A DNA stretch of 64,000 nucleotides, taken from contig MZZL01000064.1 in NCBI GenBank assembly GCA_002749535.1, positions 1-64,000 of the forward strand. The letters run 5' to 3'. The notes beneath the pieces are model-generated. The model had not been told where the DNA came from. It saw only the letters and a program-made list of their open reading frames with translations, and made no database searches. Shown here one piece after another: positions 1-11,239 of the stretch (the stretch's first letter is position 1; each line of letters opens with the position of its first letter). The DNA is from Apophysomyces variabilis (Eukaryota; Mucoromycota; Mucoromycetes; Mucorales; Mucoraceae). The position numbers were made by a program, and so were the translations under genes.

Positions 1-140
1 AGAGTTTCTGAAAATGTACGATCCCTGGATCATGGCCGGTCTTTGTTGAGTATTTCAGTCTGGTCACAATTTGACTGGTGACCTAAGTCATGACCCACTC
101 CCTGTTATACCCTAATAGTACATTGATTATCATTAAACAA
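1..140 (-). repeat. Dispersed repeat, inverted copy of 41185-41313
   Basis: The first ~125 bases are almost the exact reverse complement of 41,197-41,313, including the shared block with GATCCCTGGATCATGGCCGG and the block ending CCCTAATAGTACATTG. One clear mismatch is visible (TTATACCC here, TTACACCC in the other copy). Similarity stops at about base 140 and may extend left beyond the window. No coding potential is seen. It is a non-coding dispersed repeat or the end of a larger element; the type is not recognised. Confidence 0.8.
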
Positions 141-645
141 ATAAATTCATTGCCTACACTCATTGCACACGATAAAAGTTCAGAGTTAGCAAATCAAAAT
201 TTACTTAAACTGTTTTCGATCACTCAGTAACTTCATACAAGGTCAGGATGTACATTTACTTCGACCGAGCGCCAGTGTTGTTTTGACAGGATCTTGTAAT
301 TTTCTTGGGTCTCTTCAGTCGCATTATAAGGAGATCATAAACTAATAGAAAAACAAACTATAATAGCATTAGCACAAATCCAGTGATATTGAGAACTATC
401 ATTGTCCCCGGAGGGGAAATTGTAGCCTGAGCTAATAACGTCTTTTTTCCATGTATTTAAGTAGCTATGGTAACTCCTAGTTACAAGTGACATATGGATA
501 CGATATTTCGGGAGGAAAGCGAGTTCACTTTATATTCAGTCAAATGACGGGCAGGAAGACGACTAGTAACTATTTACGGGTGATCTAAAACCAAGAAGAG
601 TAGGAAAGGTAAAAGAAAAAGCTAGTTATCCACAATGTGTTTCAT
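141..645. other. Intergenic, no gene seen
   Basis: AT-rich spacer between the repeat and the 3' end of the Ala/Ser-rich gene. No convincing reading frame, RNA gene or repeat was found. Confidence 0.6.
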
Positions 646-1353
646 CTAATAGAAAGGAGCGTGCTTTTCAATGGTGGGTGGTTCGGCAGCAGGAACCTCG
701 ACATAGACGTGCTCGACGTGCTGAACCAACTTGGTAACATACACAGGCTCGACCGTGTCTTCTTCCTCAACCATTTCAGCCGAGGGGGGTGAAGAGGGCA
801 TCGCCGAGGCGACCGCAGGCATGGCGGAGGAGGCAGAGGCAGAGACCATGGAGGAGGACTGGATAGCTTTGCGAGGTCTAGCCTTGCGGCGGGCGTTGTT
901 GTTGAGCTCGGCCATTGCCTGTCTAAGCGATCGTTTTTCCATCGCAGGTGTGCTACTTGCGGAAGCAGAGGCGATCGAAGCAGAGACTGAGGCGGATGCG
1001 GAGGCCTGGGGCTGGACCAAGCTCTTGAAGAAATCCACAATATCACGCTTTTCAAATCCACGCGAAGCAGCGCTGGCGCTGGCACTGGCGCTGACGGCTG
1101 CGGCAGACATGGATGCAGGTGCAGACAGAACACGTGGGCTCAAAATGTTCTGGATGTAATCCATAATATCGCGCTTGGCAAGGTTCTGAGCGAAGGCTGA
1201 AGAGGAAGCGGACGCAGATGCAGACGCGGAAGCCGATGCGGACGAAACAGCGGCGCGGACGGCACTGGCCTGGTGGGGGTAAAGACCCTCAGGAGCGGCC
1301 AAGGTAGATTGGGCAAGAACAACAGCAATAGCAGAAGCTAGTGCAAAACGCAT
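646..1353 (-). CDS. Secreted Ala/Ser-rich protein with repeated Lys-Arg (Kex2-type) sites
   Basis: Intronless, 235 residues from the ATG at 1353. The frame is open further upstream, but this start gives a textbook signal peptide (MRFALASAIAVVLAQSTLAA, cleavage near APE). The mature part alternates low-complexity Ser-Ala tracts with short non-repetitive blocks that each follow Lys-Arg: KRDIMDYIQNIL, KRDIVDFFKSLV and KRSLRQAMAEL. The first two blocks are clearly related (KR-D-I-x-D-aromatic). A basic RRKARPRK stretch and a Val/Glu/Pro-rich C-terminus follow. Kex2 cleaves secretory proteins after KR, so the layout resembles fungal Kex2-processed repeat proteins (pheromone or surface-peptide precursors); that role is inferred. 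A structural, silk-like wall protein is the alternative. It is GC-richer than its surroundings, and long antisense frames over it are composition artefacts. Confidence 0.75.
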   Translation of the reverse strand: MRFALASAIAVVLAQSTLAAPEGLYPHQASAVRAAVSSASASASASASASSSAFAQNLAKRDIMDYIQNILSPRVLSAPASMSAAAVSASASASAASRGFEKRDIVDFFKSLVQPQASASASVSASIASASASSTPAMEKRSLRQAMAELNNNARRKARPRKAIQSSSMVSASASSAMPAVASAMPSSPPSAEMVEEEDTVEPVYVTKLVQHVEHVYVEVPAAEPPTIEKHAPFY

Positions 1354-1772
1354 GATGCAAAACACAGGAAAGATAGCTGATTTCCCGAATTCACATAGAG
1401 CTATCACTTTGTATTTAAACAACTGCTTGGATAAATTCCAACGCAAATGGTCTGCTATAGTTCCGTTTTCAATATTCCTCACATACCGCCAACAAGAGGA
1501 AATTGCGAGACATCAGACGCGGCATGTTAACAATCTCGATCCATTCATAGAAATGGTATCGTGCACGTGTAGATTGTTGCTATAGAAAGCCTCGTCTGTG
1601 TTCTCTGTCACTCTATCTATCCGTTTCTTTTCGTTTCCTTTTGTTTGGTAAGAATGTACATGCCGTTGTCTTCAGAAGATCACAAGACTATTATTATTAT
1701 TTATTTGGATAACAAGAATGAACTTTTATTCGCATGTTAAGGAAATAACTCTCCTCCAAAACAAGAAAAGTT
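1354..1772. other. Promoter region of the Ala/Ser-rich gene and spacer
   Basis: About 420 bp between two minus-strand genes. It is AT-rich, with no specific motif that can be supported. It must hold the promoter of the secreted protein and the 3' flank of the SWIM gene. Confidence 0.4.
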
Positions 1773-3290
1773 CTAAAGACCCAATTCATCAAACAAGTCA
1801 TCCGTTGTCATCTCTTTGTACTTTTCAGCTCCCGGTGACTTTTCTTTATCCTGCGTACTAGAAGAAGACGCTGCTGTTGCTTCTAAAGTGAGGCTCATTG
1901 GTTCCTGTTCTTGTGCATTTTCTCTATCTTCGTTCCATGACATCGGATCGTTTCTTGATACAGTTCTTGTCTGCCATCCAAATCCATCATCTGTTTCATT
2001 GTCACTATCAGATATCATAGGATCTGATATGAATGTATCCACACTTGAAGTTTGGATCTGCGAAGATCGCGGTTTTGGTTCATCTAGTGTATCCAAAATA
2101 ACCGCTTGTGCCTCGCTATCTTCTGCCTGGTGAGGATTCTCTGATACACCTTGTCCTTGCTGCATCGACTTTGCTTCGTCGTAACTTTTGTCGTCCTTAT
2201 CTTCTTTGCTGCTAAAGCCAGTCTCTGGACCGACCACGGTCTTCTTCTGTCTTTTAGTTGGTTTGCTTTTTTCGTGCGGTTCAGATGGAGCAACCGTTTT
2301 AGTCGACTTTGTTCGTTTAGAAGTCTGTTTCTTCGCTGGCTTTTCTACTACCTCCTCAGTCGCCCATGGTAATTTCCGTCGCCCCGTTCTCACTGGTGTA
2401 GTACCGGTTTTTAGACGATCTTGTATGTCTTCTCCAGGAGTCTTTGCCTTGGATAGTTCCTGGACATTCTGCTCTGTTACTGGTGCCGCTGGCGCGGATA
2501 GTGGTCTAAGGTGCAATTGTCGGCTTTCAACTGCCAACTCAGCTTTCTTCCTTGCCATGGGCGCTTGCGCACTTTTCAATCCAAATTTAAGTGGATCGGA
2601 TTTAAATTGTAGTAAAAGAGCCGCGCAATGCTTGCATCGTCCACCTGATCCCACAGGACATGAACAAAAACCGTTTTCAATCACTACAGACCGTCACAAT
2701 CCTTTAGACTCTGAAAAGATACCATCCCTATTGTACTTGCCTGCACTTAACTGGTCCATGGTCATATCAATTCGCACTGAATATGGTTTAGCAGCAGTGC
2801 CCCTCGCCTCCGCTTCAATGGTAAGCCGTCGGATATTATAATGGATTTTCAATTCATTCAACGTATCAAGAAGTGCTTGTCCGCGTTGAAATGCCCCGGA
2901 ATTGTCAATATAGCTTTTAATGAGGGACTCACTAATCTGGTTAGCCAGTCTTTCCCGCTTTTCCATAGATTCTTCTGTTGATTCTGCTCCTAGAATTAGG
3001 CCACTAGTACTACTTGTGACGCCAGCCTGCTCGGCCTCTCGCCCTAGCTTGGCTTGCATTTTTGTCTTCCAAGCTTTTGCGAGAGTGTCACTCTTAAGTA
3101 CCAGGCAATAAATAGCTTTCTCAATATGCCGTCTTGCGCAAATAAGATTCTTACCGCGACAGAAACACTGTGTACGGCTACATTGTCAACTTGTTCTTTA
3201 TGAGTGAGAACGGACGTACCGTCCAAAAGAGGAGCCATATAGTGGTCTTTAAAGCTTACATTTAAATTCCTTGGTGTGGATTTGGTCAAA
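1773..3290 (-). CDS. SWIM zinc-finger protein, interrupted by an in-frame TGA
   Basis: Two collinear frames (3059-2694 and the one ending at 1773) are in the same phase, separated by a single TGA at about 2691-2693. Just after it comes IENGFCSCPVGSGGRCKHC, a SWIM zinc finger (C-x-C ... C-x-H) of the kind that binds DNA or proteins. Upstream is a helical region (about residues 1-120 of the 3059 frame). Downstream, about 280 residues are charged and disordered, rich in Ser, Lys and acidic residues, ending DDLFDELGL. Additional N-terminal exon(s) are likely between 3060 and 3290, where a frame with CFCRGKNLICARRHIEKAIY runs into the 3059 frame. The TGA could be a nonsense mutation, a sequence error or readthrough; no plausible intron removes it. 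MULE transposases also carry SWIM fingers, but no DDE core was recognised nearby. Confidence 0.55.
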
Positions 3291-3419
3291 ACTATATAAT
3301 TCGCGGTGTATCAAATACTTACAATGACTCTAGAGATATATATCGGATCTTATCCTCATTTGCTCCTTTACTTTGCAAGACAAACAAGCTATTTTCTCAC
3401 GCTTAGATAGTGTACAATC

Positions 3420-4776
3420 TCGAGCGTTCTATGAACTTCCATTACTTACATATCGTTTCTCCAATTCTTAGCCTGCTTTGAAGTGGGTATACTATCGAGT
3501 CTGAAAAATTGCATATCAGCCACATAAGGAGGGCAAGTATCAAAGGATCGGGCATCCTCAAACCATGACACGTAGATCGATCCAGATAAACAAAGGTGAT
3601 GACGATGCTGTAGCCTTATAAGGAAGAATGCAAGTTAAATGCCATTCTGTGTTTGTTCTGTGTATTACCGTGCCAGAATGTATTGCATAGCTTCCTCTCG
3701 GTGCAGTCGGTAATCCTGAAGATACAAATACAGTGGACACTTTCTGGCAAAAGCCTGTAATGACGTCCATAGCTTCTTTCGTTTTTCATCCAATATTTCT
3801 TGTTGTCTATTTCGTGGCACGTTACTGATTCGTGAGACAAAATGCCGCATGGCTTACTTGTCTACTGAACTTTGCGCAAAATTTGATATTTGACCATACA
3901 GACTCTTCTCATTGGCGATAAATATCATTGTACTGCAATAGTGACTCTCCGTCAATATAGCCGCACTTAAAAAAACCACGCGCCTTTTCTTGTAATACCT
4001 AGGTTCTGGTAATTGCTCTGTAGCTTCAATCCAACCATCGATGACTGATTGTACTATTTCTGAAAAGGCCAAGCCTAGATCAGCTGTGAATTGACACATC
4101 TTCTCGTTAATGTGTACAATGAGTGCCTAGGGGACGGAAAGAGGTTCCGTATAGTTTTCATATATGGAAGAAAATTACTTTCTTAATTTACCTTTTTAAT
4201 AAATTTGTCATTTGCAACGCAAAACGGTTCCACATAATCCAGGCATTCTATTTGTCGGCCATTGTCGGGTGCAAATGCCGCGAATACCTTCCTGTCAAAG
4301 GGTACATTACAACGTCTATGCCACAGAATATCTTGCAACGACAAAGACCATCCAGATAACAAGTGATGTTGGAATTCTGTAGATGGAATTACGCAGCAGT
4401 CTATGGCCAGACGTGGACGGCATTTATACAAATATCGAAGAAGATCTTCTCGTGTCTTTGACAACAAAGGCTTCATAAAGTGGACGGCGACCTTTTTATT
4501 ACTTTGCTAGCGAAATTATTTAATTTTGAGAGTATGAACAATGAGCCCACAAAGTAAAGGATATAACAAAGAGAAGGACACGGACGTTTATGTTAACAGA
4601 CGGCAACTTACAGAGTCAACGACATTGAGCATGGCACGAGCCAGTTGACGAATGTGAGGCAGACTTTCTGCCATGTCGTCCGGACAATAAAGAGCATGTG
4701 TTTTCTCTAAATGTTCATGATAGTATAGGGCCGCCATGGCGGGCATGGCTTGCAACCATATAATATCGTGGGACAT
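3420..4776 (-). CDS. Unrecognised multi-exon coding region, possibly the 5' part of the SWIM gene
   Basis: Several protein-like minus-strand frames lie in order and are separated by short gaps that look like introns: 4776-4588 (begins MSHDIIWLQAMPAMAALYY), 4476-4183 (MKPLLSKTREDLLRYLYKCR), 4099-3854 (MCQFTADLGLAFSEIVQ), 3850-3665 (MRHFVSRISNVPRNRQQ) and about 3560-3420 (SWFEDARSFDTCPPYVADM). Composition is that of a folded, mostly helical protein. I do not recognise the family. Because strand and order fit, these may be the N-terminal exons of the SWIM protein just downstream, giving one gene of about 3 kb. The splice junctions were not resolved, so one gene versus two is open. Confidence 0.4.
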
Positions 4777-5072
4777 GAAGTAATCAGCGGAAAGGGAAGG
4801 AGACTGCTAAATGAGAGATAGTCGGTGATCGCTGTTTGACTTTAATTCATATGGTTCGATATCTCTCAACGTCATTATCAACACCGTTGTGAAAGCACTA
4901 ATGTCGTACAATGTTATTGATCTGGCTTTTTTCTGTCGGTCATTTCCTTATACCTTTCTCTCTCCCCTTTTCCTGTGTTCGCTCTTTCCAACCCTCTTCG
5001 TCTTTCTATCTCTCTCCTCTTCCTTCCTTTTTCCTTTTCAACATGCCCTCTCATTTACCATGGTCAACTCCT

Positions 5073-6508
5073 ATGGCGAACTTCCTGTTTCTCTTATATA
5101 GTCTCACTGTATCACAAGGTAAATATCAAAAACCTTGACATTTGGAAAACTTCGATTAATGGTTCATGGGGGATATAGTGGAAAGCGCTTTACCTACGCG
5201 TATAGATAACACAGGTAATCATCAAATTCATGGAATACATGGATTGTTTATCAAACCATTGTAGCAACTATCACATCAGCACCTACTTACATCTCTGGAT
5301 CTACACTTGTTCTTCCCACAAGAAGTGGAACAGCAGACCTAAGCGACATGAACTTTTCTCCCTTATTTGGCTCTGTCACACCCACATTCTCCGCTAATAC
5401 CATGGATGCTACCAACTCCTGTACGCAATGTATGTTTCATTAGCCGAAAAAGAAAAGATCTGTTAATTTTCTCTGTACGGCAGCATGTAGTACTTTATCA
5501 ACTACTGTTTTCCCCACACCTACCTCAACGAACACAATGGCAACGACTCGCATTGATAATCCCGAGGGACTGAATGAAACCCAGATTGGAGCTATTATCG
5601 GCGGAGCTTCAGCGGGCGTACTGTTGATGGCCCTTGCCATTTGTTTGATAGTTCGATCCCGTCGGAAAAAGCCAAAATTTCAACGCGGGCGCGGAATCAC
5701 ACCCTCCATGGTCTTCGGCCAAAATACATCCTCCGTCACGTTGGACAATTCACAGCAAACGCCTGATCGACGTAGTACCTATTCTTTCAATACCCCGAAC
5801 AACGCTTTTGGATCACACAATTACACACCTAGCAAGCCTTCCGAAAAGACAACGGCCCAACTGGATGAGCTTTATAACATCAAACAGTACAATGTCCAAC
5901 CGCGCCCTCGCAATGACGACCCTGTTACACGTGCTAGTCAGGCCGGTGCACGGTTATCAAAGTATAACTACTTGGCACAAGCATTTTCGCAAATGCGAGC
6001 ATCCTACGCCGCTAATGAACCCAAACTGGTACTACCGGAACCTGTACATCACCATAATTCATTACATCCACAAGAGATGTCCTATATCGGATCGAATTCC
6101 TCCTTCCTAACACCCATGCCTTCCTCCCTCTCACCCTCACCGTCCCAACAGCAAAAACCCACCTCTACCACTACCCATACTCTCACTCCTAATACTACTC
6201 CATACAATACGTCATCCAATGCTTCACCACGAGAGATTGAACTGTCTTCATTAAATGGTGACACATCATCTCAACCACCGCGAATTATGATATCGAACGA
6301 GCATAATGAACACGAAGAAATCATCGATTCCTATCGTCACCACACCCACTCCGATATCCGTGACAGTGTCACTTCGGACGTGAGTCAGTACAGTACATTT
6401 TCCACCAGTTCCAATTCCTACCACTTTGCTCTGGACCCTTCAAAGCGGCGAAAAGAGGATCTAAAACCACCTACCAGTAGTAACGGACGTCACTATAATT
6501 ATTTCTAA
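5073..6508 (+). CDS. Single-pass membrane protein with Ser/Thr-rich ectodomain
   Basis: Three exons: to 5118, 5265-5429 and 5484-6508, with introns of 146 and 54 bp whose removal keeps one frame. The ATG at 5073 gives a signal peptide (MANFLFLLYSLTVSQA); an in-frame ATG at 5043 is possible. A short Ser/Thr/Pro-rich extracellular part (about 80 residues, two nearby Cys in NSCTQSCSTLS) is followed by one membrane segment (IGAIIGGASAGVLLMALAICLIV) and a basic stop-transfer RSRRKKPK. About 280 cytoplasmic residues follow, rich in Ser, Thr, Asn and Pro. The architecture resembles fungal wall-stress sensors or polarity landmarks (Wsc/Mid2/Axl2-like in outline only). No WSC or cadherin domain is visible, so the function is unknown. 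It is the only plus-strand gene in the first 24 kb. Confidence 0.75.
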
Positions 6509-7970
6509 TACCAAAGCTAGCCAAAACATATTAACTATTCCTTTTTTTTTTCCTTGCTAACGACCTTTCGCTCTTGCCATTTTTAAATTAATCATACAGT
6601 TTGTTTTCTATTGTTTACACACACGGAACTCGTCGTCCCTCTTGATTTTTTAATGGTTACTAAGGAGACGAAACCAAGAGATATCTCCTTATTTTTCCCT
6701 ATTATGGTTAAACATTTGCTCGTCAACAATTGCCATGTTTTAACGGATGAAACTTTAAGCACCGACTCAAAGCCCAGCTTACGAGGCCTTTCCCCAAATA
6801 AGGGTTATGAGTACAAAGACGATTATCCCCGTCAAAGAGGGATATATGTAGCTGCAAACAAGTCATTCGTGGGGTCTAACAGTCAATCAGTCCTTGTCCT
6901 TATGCAAGAATACATGTAACATTTACAAATGACCGTACATATGCTTGGTCTGACCAAAAAAAAGAGAGGGATTATTTCCAAGGTTTCTTTTAGGAAACAG
7001 GATTAAGACGAAGAAGCAATGACTTTGTTCAACCCCCTTCTCCCTTGTCCACCTGCCTTTTTGCCACGCGGGTCGGGAGCGAAACTCTGAATGGCCACGA
7101 GGGGAAAACAAAATCTTTTCATGCATGTAAATGAAAAAGAATGGTCTAGAATGATTGTATTCCATTCATAGTCTCGAATGGTGTTTACTGCAGGCCTAAA
7201 TTCACTTCACCTGCTTAGACTGACCCATCCCGGTATACCGTTGCAAGCACTTTGAAGCTTTGAAATACCGAAAGCAAACGATTTGCAGCGCCAGTTTCGG
7301 CGTAATTGTTTAACTCGTCTACGAAAAAGCTTTTCTTATCGTTATTTTCAAGACTAAGCTTAGTATCGGAGGCTAAAATGAGGATTTGGAATTCGCATAA
7401 AGTCAAACGATGACCATTAGCAAGATGAAACTTTTGCTCTATATAGCTTGGCCCATGACCAGCGCGACGAGAAAGAAAGATAGAAAAATCATCTCTTAGT
7501 CTATAACGCATCTACTTGATTTAGACTAAAAATGCGTATAGTATTGTTTTGTAAGAATATGGTTTTGGTTAAGCCGTAATCCCATCAAAAAATGGTTTCT
7601 GTTCGGTTACACTTTCTACGCTTGTGTAATGTGAACTTTTTTTTCTTGTGTTAGGACCACAAAGTTAAACCCGTTCAGAGACACGGATGTCTACTTTTAG
7701 ATAATAAGAAAAAAAGACCTTTATACAAATTTTTTTTTGCACTAAAAAAACATTACATCATAAAACGAAAAAGAAATGGCTTAGAGTTCATAAACAGCAT
7801 ACAAAAAAATTAGAAAAAAAGGATAAAGATGACTATAATACAGAAATAATAAAAAAAAGATAGAGATATGGATTTTTGATTTTCCACGGGTTAAGACGGA
7901 CTTTTTTGGGATAATGGGGAAAGAAATAAGCAAAAAAAAGATAGAGATAGAAAATAGAGGATGGGATTGT
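6509..7970. other. Intergenic with one doubtful small minus-strand ORF
   Basis: Convergent spacer between the membrane-protein gene and the CSL gene. A minus-strand frame at 7215-7511 encodes 98 residues starting MRYRLRDDFSIFLSRR and ending TVYRDGSV. It has a protein-like composition but no recognised family, and could be a small gene or chance. The 7,650-7,960 part is A-rich 3' flank of the CSL gene. Confidence 0.35.
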
Positions 7971-10688
7971 CTAAAAGGCATAGAATCTGTCTGTTCGATA
8001 GACCACACCATCGCCTCGAACGAAGAGAATAGGTAACCGACGTTTTCCATCCTCGTCTAGACGCGTTACTGGGCTTTCTAATAACTCGCGTGTATCCGGC
8101 ACAACGCAAGAGATATGTTCGCGTGATTTGTAATCTGTCCGGGCGGCCTTGACATCACCGAACCAGATGGCAAGGTCACGGGTGAAGTTTTCGCCCGACA
8201 AGCTCAGCATGGTATCTTTGGTGGTGACCTGGGTCAGCGTAGGGAAAGGTGCCAAAGGACTAGCGTTTTCGCGTTCAAAGGGTGCATTAAAGCCGTGCGT
8301 GTTGTCTGTCGGAGGGGTCCAGAAGGTGTAGGTGGCGCAATCGGTGCCAACAATGGTCCATACAGCCGCATCCGACACGTCTTCCGTCCAACAAGCACCG
8401 CCTTCGCCAGCAGAGGTACCGTGGGCTCGATTGTTGTTGTCCTTCAGATCATTGAGCGAGTTAATCCGCCGCCGTTGCAACGAAGAAGCTGAATGCGACT
8501 TGGCCGGGAGAGGGGCAGAGGCGCGTCGTTGGTGACTTCGTTTGTCATCACTTACTAGGCTGCGGGGCGACGTTGTCTTGTACATACCAACGACATCATT
8601 AAGACAGGCAAGGTACGTGATCGGATGACTTGATTGTGGTAAGACCCAGTCGGCCGTCATAGAGGATGGGAATGGCGTCACGGTCGTAGGAACTGCTGTT
8701 GGATCTTGTACGATTTGAAACGCAATCTTGTGCAATTGTGACACTGGATCACCCAAGGCTTCGTCGCCACATTCACCTCCTCCGCCTCCGGTACGGCCAA
8801 GACCTGAGAGTTGATGGCCACCAAGAACCATACTTCCTTTATCCACCTTGCGAATCACCATCACAGGACTAACAAGACCTGTGGACACACATTGAAGAAC
8901 GACAGGTTGATTGTAATGAATGGCGACAGGTTGATGATGTGCCGGTGTTTGAAGTGCAATGGCCGGAGGAGGAGGAAATCGTGGGTTGGTAGGATGATGA
9001 GGAGAACGCATGGTGGTATCTGGGCAACGGGTCGTGTCAACAATCCAGATCACAAAGGGATCCCAGGAACCAGTCCTGGCAACAAAACATGTTCCACCAT
9101 TATTGTTATTGGATTTCATCGTGCAGGCATTGGCATTGCTGGCTGGTCCATTCGAGACACCCAGATATTTTGTTGATACTGTTTGTGATCGAATCCGATT
9201 AAATAACGAAATGGTCGTACCATGATGAATGCACACTTGAAAAAAAAAATAAGAATAGGTCTTGGACAAACTAGTACGTTTTCCCATCCCGGATAACGTC
9301 ATTTTTGTTCTATGTCTTTCTTTATACTTACATTCCATGTTCTTGACGCTTTGACGTTTCTTGCTTGGTTTACTGATCACTTTGATCCCTTTGCTTGCCA
9401 ATGTACCCAGTTGGACACCATTACCAAGTTGTATCTTGACCATCACTTCCACTCGCTTCCGTTTCTCGTCTGCGTCATTGATATGTAATTGTTTTGATAC
9501 GCATTTACCCGACAAATTAGTGTCACCCGACGCAGCGGCCACGGCAGAGGAGGAGCTATCCAGGATACCTGTTGGCGAGTGCCATTCAAGTACGCCTGTC
9601 TGGCTTGTGGATTCACCTGAGATCTGGACTGTCAGGGTGGGCGGGCTTACCGTCCGTGAAGGGAAGAGTGATTGATGGGATTGATCATTTGAAGCGGAAG
9701 AAGGGGATGAGGTCCACCAGTTGGCACCCATGAGTAATGTTGTCGGAGGTGGGCAGAGAAATCTAATGTTTGGTTTGAATTTCGACGTCAGAACTAAAGC
9801 CGCCCTTATCAGTTATTTTTTTTTGTTCATGACTTGCCTTTTTTCGGTTCCGTAACTTTTTTGTGCAACCTTGCTCGTCAAGATCATCACGGTCCGTTCG
9901 CCATGATAATGGTCACCAGAAGGAGTATGCGTAGAGTGGAAATACTGTTGGATCAGAGGCTTCAAGGCTGAAGCGGATGTTGCACCTTGAATCATCCGAG
10001 CGGTAACCATACTATTCTTTTGACGCTTTTTGTCGTCGATAGCAGAGTCAAATCCTGGCGCGACAGACTGCAATGGAGTGATAGGTGGAGAGGGTGAAGT
10101 AGAAGACATGGTGTAAGTCGGGGAGGTAGGAGGCGAACAAGCTTTATGTCGTTTTGGGTTCTTTTCGACCAGCCAGTCCATCTCAGTGAGTGCGGAAGGA
10201 GTGATAGTCGTTGACGATGTTTGAAGTCCGTCGAGTAAATTGAACGAAAGGAAATCATCCACCGGGTTTTGTGAGAAGACATCCTGTTCTAGAAGACACG
10301 TGTCGAGAGATTTATTTTCTTCGAGCGATTCAAGAAAGCTTGAGGGTGTGATGGAATCAGGTCGCAGTGACATGGAGCGACGCGGTTCATTGTTTAAGGG
10401 TGTACCGAGTAGTTGATGCAGGTCCAACATGTCAAACTCGTGCTTGAGATTGTCAAATGAATGATAGTTCATCTCACCGACAGCTACTGAATGACGTCTG
10501 GATTGTGAACCTGAGGTAATAGTTTCTTGATCGAATGAAGGAAAAAAGGTGTCCATGGAAAGGACGTCGGAGAAGAGGTCACAAGCAGAAGAGGATGGCG
10601 ATGTGCAGACATACTCGGACCAATTCTCTTGTTTTCTCTTTCGAGATGTAGATGTGGTATCAGTAAAGTTTGGTGTAGTAAGCATCAT
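7971..10688 (-). CDS. CSL (CBF1/RBP-Jk/Su(H)/LAG-1) family transcription factor
   Basis: Three exons (10688-9838, 9762-9332, 9235-7971) give about 848 residues. The N-terminal ~260 residues are disordered and Ser/Thr-rich. The DNA-binding Rel-like domain starts at AQKSYGTEKR, and splicing completes the CSL hallmark YGTEKRFLCPPP. The beta-trefoil region follows (SLFNRIRSQTVSTKYLGVSN), then the C-terminal IPT/TIG-like part ending RTDRFYAF. CSL proteins bind GTGGGAA-type sites; fungi have no Notch, and in fission yeast the paralogues Cbf11 and Cbf12 control cell adhesion and lipid/cell-cycle genes. The long N-terminal extension is a feature of several fungal members. The intron at 9763-9837 has a GC donor (GCAAGT) and lies exactly inside the hallmark motif; the second intron (9236-9331) is GT-AG. 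Family identity is secure; the fungal subclass is not resolved. Confidence 0.93.
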
Positions 10689-11239
10689 TGTCTTTTTGTC
10701 GTTGTTGTTTTTCTTTTGTTTTTGCTTTTTTCTTATTTATAATATATATGATCGACCAGCGAGAACAAAAAAGAAAGAAACAATACACAAAAAAGAAAAA
10801 AACTTGTGGGGCAAAAAAAAAAAGATAGAGTATTTAAACGGGGTAATGTCACACAAACATACAGTACGATTGGATCACATCAAAAAAGGGACTTGGCTAA
10901 AAAAAGGTCCCAGGTTCCAACCCCACATTTTTCGCTAAACCAATAAGAACCCCCTTCTCGCCCGGCCGGCTTAAATCTTTTTACCATAAAAACCACATGA
11001 CCCTACCCTTATCAACCAAAAAGTCCCACCTTCCCCGTCTTCTGTGACCGAACCTACGGGTGGTACAGTCCGCTTCTAACCTTCAAACAATTGTCCAAAT
11101 AATAAACGAACCAATCAAAAAGAAAAACGACACGATCGTTTCGTCATTCTTCATTTCCTTTTTTATGCAAACTACAAGGGCAATCGTGAATCTCGTTAGT
11201 TTTTCGACCTGCTGTCTCAGGTTTCAGACATTTCATATC
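10689..11239. other. Spacer: CSL promoter and ARPC4 3' flank
   Basis: Low-complexity purine/pyrimidine tracts (poly-T and poly-A runs) next to the CSL start codon, then AT-rich sequence. No gene found. Long T runs on the coding strand side are common in fungal promoters, but no specific site is claimed. Confidence 0.5.

Noticed and set aside
731..1159. Long plus-strand and alternate minus-strand frames over the Ala/Ser-rich gene
   Set aside because: They mirror the GC-rich Ser-Ala codon repeats; only one frame has a signal peptide and KR blocks.
7215..7511. 98-codon minus-strand ORF as a separate gene
   Set aside because: No domain, splice partner or context; mentioned only within the spacer.
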